A stretch of 46,157 bases of DNA from CAZVFX01 sp964626565 (GTDB taxonomy: Bacteria; Myxococcota_A; UBA9042; CAIXZC01): NCBI GenBank assembly GCA_964626565.1, contig CAZVFX010000057.1, positions 1 to 46,157 of the forward strand. The letters are read 5' to 3'. The notes under the pieces are model-generated. The model saw only the letters and a list, made by a program, of their open reading frames with translations, was not told where the DNA came from and ran no database searches. Below are positions 25,810 through 34,013 of this stretch, piece after piece; within the stretch, counting starts at the first letter, position 1; every line of letters begins with the position of its first letter. The position numbers and the translations under genes were made by a program.

Positions 25810-28419
25810 CTACGGGTCCTTGGCGTTGACCCACGCACCGACAAATCCCTGGGCCGGCACACCACACGTGGTGCCGTTGAACACATCGCCACCCCAGGTG
25901 CTGGATTCGAACTTGAAGGCCGAGGCGTTGGCTATCTTCAGACGGTAGGACCGTCCTCCGATGTAGGTCTTTTCCTTGGCAAAGGCGAGATTGATGAGGA
26001 AGCGATTGCTGCCGCCATTCTTGGAGATCTTGCTGTTCCACGATGCGCAATTGGACATCTTGCCGTTGGCCGGAAAGCTGAAGGGATCCGACGTCAAGCA
26101 GACGTACATGTCGCCGTTATTGTGTTCAGTGCCGCCGCTGTCATCGAAAAGTTTTACCGCTGCAACGTCGTATTTGGAGCCCCCGGACGCGGTTTCAAGT
26201 TGCAGCGTGATCTGCTCGAGATACCAGTCCTTGGAGGAGTTGTTCTTGACCGTGAACGCGATGGAAGCCACTTCCCTGAAGTTGACGCCGTCGGGGGCAA
26301 GGAAGTCCTTTTCCACCGGCGGACTCACGTGCTGGGTGAACACCATATTTGCGTAGCAGCCGCCCCCCACATCGTCCCAGCAATTGCTCAGCGCGTTAAG
26401 TTCGCATTTCCCGCCGTTGCACCACCACTGCTGACAGTCCTGGAACACCCCGCAGTCGGAGTTGTCGGAGCACTCCATGAAGATGGGGCATTTCTGGCCG
26501 GTATCGGGGTTGGGCGGCTGCCCGGCACAAGCGGGGCCGACAGGCCCTTCGCACGCGTCGCCCTGGCCGTTGCTGTTGGCGTCCGCCTGATCGGTATTGG
26601 CGTAATCGAGGCAGTTGTCGTTGCATTGGGATGAGGCCCCGCCCGTGCATGTGGATGGATAACCGGAGTCGGCCACCCCATCCTGGTCAAGGTCGGGAAG
26701 GCCTGAACACAGGTCCCCGCTGCACTCCTCGTCGGTAGTTTTGGGGTCTCCGTCGTCGCACGGTTGGCCGGCGAGGGAGGCGTACTCGCATCCTTCCTGA
26801 CCGCAGGTATCGGCAGTACAAGCATTGCCGTCATCGCACAGCCCTTCTCCTTCATCGACCTGGTCGTTGCAGTCATTGTCCTTGCCGTCGCAGATCTCTC
26901 CTTCGCCACCCCCTACGTCGGGATCGGTAGGGTCACAGTCTTCGTCATCGGGGACACCGTCGCCGTCGGTGTCCGCAACGAGGTCCGCGGCTGTCAGCCA
27001 CGGGCCCACGAATCCGGACTCGGGTATTCCGCACATGGAGCCGGTGAAGTCGTCACCGCCGATGCTGCTGGATTTGAACTTGATTCCGGAGGTGTTCGCG
27101 ATCTTGAGGGCATAGGAGCGACCGTCAATCCACGTCGCGTCTCCGGGGAATACGAGAGTGAGCAGGAAGCGGTTTGTGCCACCGTTCTTCGGCACCCTGG
27201 TGTTCCAGTTGGACAGGGAACTCATCTTGCCGTTGGCAGGGAACGAAAAGGGGTCCGCCTGCAGGCTGATGTACATATCTCCCGACCCGAATTCCGTCCC
27301 ACCGCTATCGTCACGCAGCTTCACGGCGTCGACATCGTATTTCGAGGCTCCATCCGCGGTTTCGAGCTGCAGTTGGAGCTCGTCGAGGTACCAGTCCTGG
27401 CCGGAGTTGTTCTTGACGGTGAACGCCAGCGCAGCCAGCTCCCGGAAATCACCTCCGTCCGGAGTCAGGAACTCCTTATCCACAGGAGGGTCCACCTGTT
27501 GGGTGAAAACGATGTCTGCGGAGCAGCCTCCTCCGTTGTCGGTCCAGCAGTGGCTGGTGGCCATGATCTCGCAAGTTCCTGAGAGGTTGCAGTACCAGTA
27601 GTGGCACTCCATTTCAATGCCGCAATCCTCGTACAGCGTGCAAGGGGCGTAGAGGGGACATTTCTGCCCCGTTTCGGGGTCGGGAAGTGCATTCAGGCAG
27701 GCAGCCGGCGGTGGGCCGGCGCAAGCGTCCTTTATGCCGTCGCCATTTTCGTCGACCCAAGGCCCGACCGCTTCGGAGGTGTCGGCCGGGTCGAGGGGTG
27801 CGCAGTCTGTGTCATCCCCTACCCCATCATCGTCGGAGTCGAGGTCGAGGTAGTCGGGGTCGCCATCCTCGTCGGTGTCCACCTCGGTCTCCAACTCATC
27901 GAGCAGACCGTCGCCGTCAGAATCTTCGTCGCAGGCGTTGAGCTTGTTGTCGCCGTCCATGTCGGGGGTGCCGGGCCACCCCAACTTTGCTACGGAGATT
28001 GCCACCAGGAAGGTGAGGTCTTCGTTGCCTATCTTCCCATCGCAGTTGAAGTCAGCGTTCTTCTTGTGGGTCATTCCCGCGCAGGTTTCGGTTTCCGCCG
28101 CCGGGTCGTCGCAGACCACATCGGGGTTGGGTCCGAGACTGACGTCCGGGTCGAGGCAGGAAGGGAGGCAAATCTTGTATTCGCTGAACTCTTTTCGGCA
28201 GTAGGCACCGTCTACGCAATCGCCGTCACCGGAGCACTGGTCACCATGAATTACGCCGGCCTGCACCAGAAAGTCGAAAACCAGCACCTCGCACTGCAGG
28301 TCCAGGGCGTCAACCTTGTCGTCCAGATTGAGGTCGCCGTTGGGGGCGGTAAGAGGAAGGGGAGCGCTCACAACCGCACCGACGAACAGCAGCGCAATCA
28401 CTTTTGGTGCAGCCTTCAT
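25810..28419 (-). CDS. Secreted calcium-repeat (MopE/thrombospondin-3-like) protein with duplicated domain
   Basis: An 869-residue exported protein. A signal peptide (1-22) is followed by a dockerin-like stretch (NGDLNLDDKVDALDLQC) and Asp-rich thrombospondin type 3-like calcium repeats (about 160-225, e.g. DSDGDGLLDE). A ~235-residue domain then occurs twice (about 236-470 and 628-869), with a Cys-rich lead (GQKCP, C-x-x-WWC) and a beta-rich part (FTVKNNS, DPFSFPANGKMS, RSYxLKIAN). Between the copies is a MopE-type motif (ICDGKDNDCNDQVDEG) and more Asp-rich repeats. MopE motifs are common in surface and copper-binding proteins of methanotrophs and Myxococcota. Function is unknown; I infer a surface or extracellular adhesion or matrix protein. 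The ATG at 28419 has GAAGGAG 5 bases upstream; an ORF extension to 28488 is not needed. Confidence 0.78.
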   Translation of the reverse strand: MKAAPKVIALLFVGAVVSAPLPLTAPNGDLNLDDKVDALDLQCEVLVFDFLVQAGVIHGDQCSGDGDCVDGAYCRKEFSEYKICLPSCLDPDVSLGPNPDVVCDDPAAETETCAGMTHKKNADFNCDGKIGNEDLTFLVAISVAKLGWPGTPDMDGDNKLNACDEDSDGDGLLDELETEVDTDEDGDPDYLDLDSDDDGVGDDTDCAPLDPADTSEAVGPWVDENGDGIKDACAGPPPAACLNALPDPETGQKCPLYAPCTLYEDCGIEMECHYWYCNLSGTCEIMATSHCWTDNGGGCSADIVFTQQVDPPVDKEFLTPDGGDFRELAALAFTVKNNSGQDWYLDELQLQLETADGASKYDVDAVKLRDDSGGTEFGSGDMYISLQADPFSFPANGKMSSLSNWNTRVPKNGGTNRFLLTLVFPGDATWIDGRSYALKIANTSGIKFKSSSIGGDDFTGSMCGIPESGFVGPWLTAADLVADTDGDGVPDDEDCDPTDPDVGGGEGEICDGKDNDCNDQVDEGEGLCDDGNACTADTCGQEGCEYASLAGQPCDDGDPKTTDEECSGDLCSGLPDLDQDGVADSGYPSTCTGGASSQCNDNCLDYANTDQADANSNGQGDACEGPVGPACAGQPPNPDTGQKCPIFMECSDNSDCGVFQDCQQWWCNGGKCELNALSNCWDDVGGGCYANMVFTQHVSPPVEKDFLAPDGVNFREVASIAFTVKNNSSKDWYLEQITLQLETASGGSKYDVAAVKLFDDSGGTEHNNGDMYVCLTSDPFSFPANGKMSNCASWNSKISKNGGSNRFLINLAFAKEKTYIGGRSYRLKIANASAFKFESSTWGGDVFNGTTCGVPAQGFVGAWVNAKDP
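25813..26535 (-). repeat. Second copy of duplicated ~235-residue domain
   Basis: Protein-level repeat copy 2 within the secreted calcium-repeat protein. It shares with copy 1 the order GQKCP, Cys-rich knot, VFTQHV, FTVKNNS, DWYL, YDV, DDSGGTE, DPFSFPANGKMS, RFL, RSYxLKIAN and a final CGxPxxGFVGxW. Confidence 0.75.
27000..27710 (-). repeat. First copy of duplicated ~235-residue domain
   Basis: Protein-level repeat copy 1, matching the copy at 25813-26535 over its whole length with the same ordered motifs, at an estimated half of positions identical by eye. Asp-rich linker and a MopE-type motif separate the two. Confidence 0.75.
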
Positions 28420-28519
28420 TTCGACTCCTTCACAGGGGCACTTTTGTCGTCCGCCTGCAAGGTTATCAGAGCGAGCGAGCTTCATCAAGGGCGCTTTGTG
28501 GTCAGGGCCGACAAATTAC

Positions 28520-28548
28520 TTGATTATCGATCACCGCACTGGTATCTT
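28520..28548 (+). promoter_or_regulatory. Possible promoter of the Cys-rich surface protein
   Basis: TTGATT (28520-28525), a 17-base spacer and TATCTT (28543-28548) lie 38 bases before the ATG at 28587, in an AT-rich divergent gap of 167 bases. Confidence 0.4.
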
Positions 28549-28586
28549 ATGCGAAATTTTTTAATTGACTCGTACGAGGTGGAAAA

Positions 28587-30407
28587 ATGAAGAAGCTGGT
28601 AGGTTTGTTTGCGATTTTGGCCATGGTTTCACTGGGAGCCACCAGTGCTCTGGCTGAGTGCGACCCGCCGTGTGAGGAAGGCTTCGAGTGCATCGATGAT
28701 GCCTGTGTCGAAGAGGTTTGCGAGCCCAACTGCATGGACAAGTTGTGTACCGATGACGACGGTTGTGGGGCCGCCTGCGGGTGTACCGACGACCTGGTCT
28801 GTTGTGATGACGGACAGTGTCTGGCCGAGTGTGCTTGCGTGCCCGCGTGTGATGGTAAGGATTGTGGGGACGACGGCTGCGGCGGCACCTGCGGCGCGTG
28901 CGCTGACGGGTTTGTTTGCGGCGCCGACGGCATGTGCAAAGAAGAAGGCGGCGGCTGGCAGCCTCCCGCCGAATGCCTCGGGACCGATACGCCCAGCGGC
29001 GACGACTGTGGCGACCTGACCTACGAAGGTTGCTGCGACGCAGCTTCGGGCTGGCTGCTCTGGTGTGACGGCGGCTCGGTGTTCTGCATCGACTGCACCC
29101 AGGGCGACGGCGAGTGCGGCTGGAAAGCCGACGCCGGCTTCTACGACTGCGGTAGCGACGGCGCGGAAGAACCTTCCGGCGAATTCCCGAAAGAATGTGG
29201 TCCTGCGTGTGACCCGGCCTGCGGTGCGGATGAATACTGCGCCGATGGCGAGTGCATTGCCTGCACCTGCGACGACAAGTCTTGTGGCGAAGACGGTTGT
29301 GGCAACTCCTGCGGCGATTGCGACGACGGGCTCATTTGCGTGGACTTCGAGTGCATCGAGTGCACCCCGGCCTGCGACGGCATGGAATGCGGCGACGACG
29401 GCTGCGGCGGCTCCTGCGGCGAGTGCGAAGGTGACGAGAGCTGCTTCGAAGGAGCTTGCTCCAAGCCTGATAGCTGCGCCGGACTCTGCAACGCGGACAA
29501 CACCCCGGCCCCGGCGGGCTGCTACTGCGACGAAGCGTGCTTCGAGTATGGCGACTGCTGCCCCGACATTTGCGACGTATGCCCCGACATGTCCAGTTGC
29601 GGCCCCTGCACTCCGGATTGCACCGGCGCAGTGTGCGGCGATGACGGCTGCGGCGGCTCCTGTGGCGACTGCGACGCCGGCTTGACTTGCTCAGGCGGGC
29701 AGTGCGTGGACGCGGGCGACGTTTGCAACGGTGCGGGCGAGCCTTCGGGCGACGACTGCATGGGCCTCGATTACACCGGTTGCTGCTCCGCCGATGGCAG
29801 GGCCTACTGGTGTGACGACGGCAAGCTCTTCTGCAGCGACTGCGGCGGCGGCGACGGTGAGTGCGGCTGGCATGGGGAAGGCGGCTTCTACGACTGTGGT
29901 ACCGAAGGTGGCGAAGACCCCACCGGCGAATTCCCCAAGCTCTGCCCCGACACCGGCTGCGACCCGGACTGTGCGGGTAAAGTCTGTGGCGACGACGGTT
30001 GCGGCGGCGTCTGCGGCACCTGCCTCGAAGGCGAAGTGTGCAACGCCGGAGCGTGCGAAGGCACCGGCGGTTGCGCCGGCGTCTGCACCCCGGGAGAAAA
30101 GGGTTGCGACGGCGATGCCACGGCATGGATCTGCGACCACGCAGTGGCCGGCTGCAAAGTACTTACCGATTGCGCCGAGGGCGAGACTTGCGCAGCAGGC
30201 GAGTGCTCCATCGGTATCGGTGACGTTGATGCCGGCGGCGAAGCAGACGTGATTTCCGAAGGCGACGCCGGCGGCGAAGGTGGCGGCGGCGGCGGCGGTG
30301 GTGGTGGCGGCTGCAGCACCGGAGCTTCCTCTGCCGGCGCACTGGCGCTGTTCCTGCTGCTCCTGGCCGCGGTTGCCGTGCCGATCAGTGTACGGAAAGA
30401 ACAGTAA
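28587..30407 (+). CDS. Cys-rich surface protein with CGDDGCGG repeats, somatomedin B-like domain and CTERM anchor
   Basis: A 606-residue exported protein. A signal peptide (1-23, ending SALA) is followed by six Cys-rich repeats with the core CGDDGCGGxCGxC, two copies of a ~75-residue Cys-rich domain (about 129-210 and 384-455; both contain PSGDDC, GECGW and GFYDCG and end in GEFPK), and a segment at about 296-335 whose spacing (CYCDEACFEYGDCC) matches the somatomedin B pattern. A Gly-rich linker leads to GGCSTGASS, a hydrophobic helix and a short basic end, a MYXO-CTERM-like sorting signal. All domains look disulfide-rich and extracellular, so I infer a surface adhesin or structural protein; no enzyme motif is present. 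GAGGTGG precedes the ATG. Confidence 0.8.
   Translation: MKKLVGLFAILAMVSLGATSALAECDPPCEEGFECIDDACVEEVCEPNCMDKLCTDDDGCGAACGCTDDLVCCDDGQCLAECACVPACDGKDCGDDGCGGTCGACADGFVCGADGMCKEEGGGWQPPAECLGTDTPSGDDCGDLTYEGCCDAASGWLLWCDGGSVFCIDCTQGDGECGWKADAGFYDCGSDGAEEPSGEFPKECGPACDPACGADEYCADGECIACTCDDKSCGEDGCGNSCGDCDDGLICVDFECIECTPACDGMECGDDGCGGSCGECEGDESCFEGACSKPDSCAGLCNADNTPAPAGCYCDEACFEYGDCCPDICDVCPDMSSCGPCTPDCTGAVCGDDGCGGSCGDCDAGLTCSGGQCVDAGDVCNGAGEPSGDDCMGLDYTGCCSADGRAYWCDDGKLFCSDCGGGDGECGWHGEGGFYDCGTEGGEDPTGEFPKLCPDTGCDPDCAGKVCGDDGCGGVCGTCLEGEVCNAGACEGTGGCAGVCTPGEKGCDGDATAWICDHAVAGCKVLTDCAEGETCAAGECSIGIGDVDAGGEADVISEGDAGGEGGGGGGGGGGGCSTGASSAGALALFLLLLAAVAVPISVRKEQ
28740..30065 (+). repeat. Dispersed CGDDGCGG-coding repeats
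   Basis: About 30-base DNA segments built on the pattern GGCGACGACGGCTGCGG recur near 28865, 29390, 29640 and 29985, with diverged forms near 28750 and 29285. The same motif is coded on the minus strand near 44340-44760. They encode protein repeats and are unevenly spaced, so they are not a CRISPR or satellite array. Confidence 0.7.
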
Positions 30408-30526
30408 GACACTCTCGTTGATCAGACCTTTGCCGGTGACCTGAAGCCGGCGGCAATCCCCTCCCCCGGAACAATCAAGCCAACTCTCGGTCTCAGTCGT
30501 ATTCTGTCAGGGACGTGCGAATTTGG

Positions 30527-30557
30527 TTGGCGTGCCTCGGCGCCGCTGATCTATAAT
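30527..30557 (+). promoter_or_regulatory. Promoter-like site upstream of the Ser/Thr kinase
   Basis: A perfect TATAAT box (30552-30557) with TTGGCG (30527-30532) 19 bases upstream. The spacing is slightly long. Transcription would start near 30564, about 35 bases before the likely ATG at 30599. Confidence 0.45.
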
Positions 30558-30598
30558 AGCCCGAGTTGTACTTATTTGGCCCATGGCCGCTGGTGGAC

Positions 30599-32788
30599 AT
30601 GCAGGAAGCCGGGAAGATATTCGCAGGAAGGTATCGCATCGCCGAAGAGGTGGGCCGCGGAGGTATGGCCATCGTCTACCGGGCCACCGATGAACGTATG
30701 AGTCGAACCGTCGCGCTGAAGGTGCTGTACCCCTACCTCGCCGTCCGTGAGGAGAACAAGGTGCGCTTCCAGCGCGAAGCGCAGGTGGTGGCCAACCTGG
30801 ACCATCCCAATATTGTCAAAGTATGGGACTACTCGGGGTTGGATAGCGATGACAGCTTCATAGTTGCGGAGTTCATCGAGGGGATAACTCTGAAACGATT
30901 CAGGGCCGACCACCCTTCCATCCTGCCCGAAATTGCGGCCATGATGGTAGAGCAGATCGGCTCTGCGCTGCAGCATGCACACACCAACGGCATCACTCAT
31001 CGCGACGTCAAACCAGAGAACGTGATGTTGTCTTCGGAAGGGACGCTGAAGCTTATGGACTTCGGCATCGCACAGATCAAGGATGTGGCGCAGATGACTG
31101 TCACGGGCACCATGATCGGCTCCCCTGCCCATATGTCTCCGGAGCACATAGAAGGGAAGCAGCTTGACCATCGGGCCGACATATTCTCCCTGGGGACACT
31201 CTTCTATACCCTGGCGGTGGGAGAGTTGCCGTTCACCGGCAACACCGCGCACGCGCTGTTGCGCAACATCCTGGAGGCCAACTACGTCCCTGCGTTGCGC
31301 GCCGAACCCGCGGTAGGGGGAGAGCTCTCCGACATGATTTCCCGGTGCATGCAGCGTCTGCCGGGGGAGCGCTACCAGTCGTGCGAGGCGTTGTGCAAGG
31401 AGCTTCGCATCTTCCTGGCGGAGAAGGGGTTCGACGACCCGGCCACCGAACTGGCCCACTACTTCAAGAACCCGGCGCTGTACCAGCAGGCCGCACGCCA
31501 GCGTGTCACTGAGCGATTGCTGAAGCAGGGCCGAACCCTGGTCAAGAAGGGCAAGATTGGTGATGCGCTGCGCAGCTTCGACAGGGCTCTGGCCCTGGAT
31601 GAGAATCGCAAAGACGTGCTCGACGAAATCGAACGCCTTTCCAGGCGGGTCGAGTTCAAGCGAGCTATGTTCAGGTACGTACTGCCGGCCCTGAGCGTTA
31701 TCCTGCTGGCCTCCGCCGCCGCATACGCCATCGTAACCACAGACCTGTTCGGCTGGAAGGACGCTCCGGATTACGTCGCCAGGGGTAGTAACGCCCATCC
31801 TGAGCTGGTCCACGGCCCGGGTTTCCACGACGCTGCAGCCCCTGTGCGGGACATCTCGGAGACGAGGCTCCGTCCCCCCTCAGTGGACGTGGTTCCGACG
31901 CAAGAGCCGGACGCCCAACCGCGGGTTGCGGTGCTGGCCGATCCCGACGTGACATCGGAGCCCGACCTGACCGCGACGGCTGGCCCGCCGGACGCGAGAA
32001 GCCCACCTGGCCCCGACCTGACGGCGGAGCCCCCGGAGGTAGTTTCGGCGGCCCTTCCCGACGTCGCACCCGCTGACACCGCCTCGCCCCCTCCGGAGGA
32101 CCCTGATGTCAGGCAGGCTCCGTCCCTCGACGCCGGGCCGGCCGAGCCAAAAGTCAGGGACGTGAAGTCCAAACCGGTTGAAAAACCGGAGGAGAATACC
32201 AACGGCAGCGGCAAGCCCGCAGAGCCGAAGAATGGCAGCGAGCCCGACGTTGTCGCGGAAAACGACGCGGGCAGCGGCGAGTCCGGTGACCCGGGCGGCA
32301 CACAAGTCGAAGGGGAAACAGACAACTCTCCGGTGCCCGTGACCATCAGGGCGTTTCCCCCCGCATGCGACATATACATCGACAAGGAGAAGGTCGGCAC
32401 AGGTAAGATTGTGGAACATATGCTGGCCCCCGGAAAGCACCACCTGTGGGTGCGGCATCCGACCTGTGGGATTGCGTGCAATGACATCGACAAGGTGATC
32501 GAGGTCAAGCCGGGTCTTCCTCTGGAGTTGCCGGTAGCACGCATCGAATACCGGCCGGCAGGGGTCAAGGCAGTCTCAGAGCACCACGGACTGATGATGG
32601 TTGGCGGGGAAAGAGCCACCTTCGGCAAAACCGTCAGACTTGAAACGAAGGAGCCGCATTCATGGACGGTGTCCGCGACGTTTATCGTATATTTTGAAGA
32701 TCGCGAAGAGACGTTCACCAGGGATATCAAGGTACACCCCGGCGTGACAACCAAGGTTCACGTTGACAAGTATTTGAAGAGTCCTTGA
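30599..32788 (+). CDS. Transmembrane Ser/Thr protein kinase with PEGA-like domain
   Basis: A 729-residue Hanks-type kinase. The N-terminal catalytic domain (about 5-265) has the P-loop GRGGMAIVY, VALK lysine, HRDVKPEN catalytic loop (~134), DFG (~154) and the activation segment with SPAHMSPEH, so all key residues are present. A helical TPR-like segment (290-355), one membrane helix (about 358-382), a long Pro/Asp/Glu-rich linker and a PEGA-like beta domain near 575-650 follow, with a C-terminal beta extension to the end. PEGA domains face the envelope and may sense wall or surface polymers. The targets are unknown. I chose the ATG at 30599, which directly precedes the kinase domain, over a TTG at 30566. 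Confidence 0.9.
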   Translation: MQEAGKIFAGRYRIAEEVGRGGMAIVYRATDERMSRTVALKVLYPYLAVREENKVRFQREAQVVANLDHPNIVKVWDYSGLDSDDSFIVAEFIEGITLKRFRADHPSILPEIAAMMVEQIGSALQHAHTNGITHRDVKPENVMLSSEGTLKLMDFGIAQIKDVAQMTVTGTMIGSPAHMSPEHIEGKQLDHRADIFSLGTLFYTLAVGELPFTGNTAHALLRNILEANYVPALRAEPAVGGELSDMISRCMQRLPGERYQSCEALCKELRIFLAEKGFDDPATELAHYFKNPALYQQAARQRVTERLLKQGRTLVKKGKIGDALRSFDRALALDENRKDVLDEIERLSRRVEFKRAMFRYVLPALSVILLASAAAYAIVTTDLFGWKDAPDYVARGSNAHPELVHGPGFHDAAAPVRDISETRLRPPSVDVVPTQEPDAQPRVAVLADPDVTSEPDLTATAGPPDARSPPGPDLTAEPPEVVSAALPDVAPADTASPPPEDPDVRQAPSLDAGPAEPKVRDVKSKPVEKPEENTNGSGKPAEPKNGSEPDVVAENDAGSGESGDPGGTQVEGETDNSPVPVTIRAFPPACDIYIDKEKVGTGKIVEHMLAPGKHHLWVRHPTCGIACNDIDKVIEVKPGLPLELPVARIEYRPAGVKAVSEHHGLMMVGGERATFGKTVRLETKEPHSWTVSATFIVYFEDREETFTRDIKVHPGVTTKVHVDKYLKSP

Positions 32789-32819
32789 CCGGCAGGCGGG
32801 GTAGTGCCTGTGCTATCTC

Positions 32820-33005
32820 TCACTCGCGGTAGAACACCGTGATGGTAAGGCAGTGAAACTCGTTGTCCGAGCTTTGGGTTACAACCTTCTCAACTATCTG
32901 GACTTGCGGATTCGCGCGAATCCATCTGGTGATCACTTCGCCCAAATCTTCCCTTTCTCGCGCTTTCGTCGCCGAGAACACCTTTGCCGCATTGAATACT
33001 TCCAT
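32820..33005 (-). CDS. Small 61-residue protein of unknown function
   Basis: The protein starts MEVFNAAKVFSATKARERED and ends in an alternating beta stretch (HCLTITVFYRE). It is charged, with no signal or membrane helix, and would be cytoplasmic, likely an alpha-beta fold. The ATG at 33005 has GGAGGGAG four bases upstream, which fixes the start; the longer open frame to 33158 has no support and would cover the promoter of the opposite gene. I have an impression that very similar small proteins recur in Myxococcota-like genomes, but cannot check. It converges on the kinase gene (31-base gap). Confidence 0.7.
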   Translation of the reverse strand: MEVFNAAKVFSATKAREREDLGEVITRWIRANPQVQIVEKVVTQSSDNEFHCLTITVFYRE

Positions 33006-33151
33006 CGAACTCCCTCCATGACCTACCAGCGTTAGCAAGGTGCCTAGTGCACCAAAAGTAGGCCGGAATCTATCACCAACCACCCAAGTAGGCAACAAGA
33101 TTGTGCGCAAAGCGGCCCAGGTGCACATCTGCCGCTTCCGCCTGAAAATCG

Positions 33152-33180
33152 TTGACATAAGACAACCGTAGCCTTATAAA
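33152..33180 (+). promoter_or_regulatory. Near-consensus sigma70 promoter for the YfgM/BamB-like pair
   Basis: TTGACA (33152-33157), a 17-base spacer and TATAAA (33175-33180) lie 40 bases before the ATG at 33221. It is the strongest promoter match on the plus strand and suggests constant, housekeeping expression. Confidence 0.7.
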
Positions 33181-33220
33181 CATGACCCGACTTTGATGTT
33201 AAAGTAAGGAGAAGAAGAAT

Positions 33221-34009
33221 ATGCCGGCCAAGATACGGAAAAAGAGTGAGACTGGCGGACTGAAACAACCCGACCAGGTGATGACGGGATTGCAGACCAC
33301 CTACGCCTTCCTTGATAAGTACAAGTACTACATTGTGGGCGGGTTCTCAGCCGTGGTGGCAGTGTTGCTGGCCATCTCATGGTTTGTGGACCACCAGGAG
33401 CAGAAGAAAGAAGACCTGGCCAAAGAGTTCTTCGAGGCGTTCAAGTACACCGAGGCGGTGGTTGGTGAAGACGCGCTTGCCCCCGCCGGTCTTCCGAAGT
33501 TCAACACTGCGGAAGAGAAGTATGCGAAGGTGAGCGAGACTCTCGGCGCGTTCCTGGAAGAGCATTCTTCGGAAACCATCGCGGACACTGCCCGCCTGGT
33601 GCTGGCATCCAACCAGATGGAGACGGGAGACTACGAAAAGGCCTACGCCCTGTTGCAGGAGTATGCTGAGAACGTTCCCGATTCGACGCTCACGGCCATT
33701 GTATACGAGAACATGGGCTATGCCTGCATGCATCTGGGCAAATTGGATGAAGCGGCCGCTCATTTCGACCAGATGAAGGGAGCCACCACCAATCCGTACC
33801 TCATTGCCAGAGCGCTGACTCACCTGGGCGACATGTCGAATCCGGGCGCAACGGCTGGCGGCAACAAAGACGCTACCAAGGCCCGGGAGTTCTACAATGA
33901 GGCGCTTGAGTTCCTGCCTGAAACGGAAGAAGGCGCAGAGCCGGACCCGGTGGTTGTTCGAACCCGGCAGGAACTGGAATTGAGGCTCTCGCTTCTGAAC
34001 CTGAGCTGA
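33221..34009 (+). CDS. YfgM-like membrane-anchored TPR protein
   Basis: A 262-residue protein with a short basic cytoplasmic N-terminus, one membrane helix (about 38-57) and a periplasmic TPR domain (about 70-255). This topology is the same as YfgM, an ancillary subunit of the SecYEG translocon that links to periplasmic chaperones. The next gene, 4 bases downstream, is a BamB-like propeller, the same order as yfgM-bamB in enterobacteria, which supports the assignment. Sequence similarity to YfgM itself is only general (TPR and anchor). AAGGAGAAG precedes the ATG and a strong promoter lies upstream. Confidence 0.7.
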   Translation: MPAKIRKKSETGGLKQPDQVMTGLQTTYAFLDKYKYYIVGGFSAVVAVLLAISWFVDHQEQKKEDLAKEFFEAFKYTEAVVGEDALAPAGLPKFNTAEEKYAKVSETLGAFLEEHSSETIADTARLVLASNQMETGDYEKAYALLQEYAENVPDSTLTAIVYENMGYACMHLGKLDEAAAHFDQMKGATTNPYLIARALTHLGDMSNPGATAGGNKDATKAREFYNEALEFLPETEEGAEPDPVVVRTRQELELRLSLLNLS

Positions 34010-34013
34010 TGCA

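Noticed and set aside
28740..30065. Repeats that might be a CRISPR or satellite array
   Set aside because: The repeats are in frame, code Cys-rich protein modules and have irregular spacing with coding sequence between them.
30425..30460. Possible terminator (GCCGG...CCGGC) after the Cys-rich protein
   Set aside because: The arms are short, the loop is long and there is no T run.
30566..30598. TTG start 11 codons upstream for the kinase
   Set aside because: The extra residues are not part of the kinase fold, the TTG has no ribosome site, and it would leave almost no leader after the TATAAT box.
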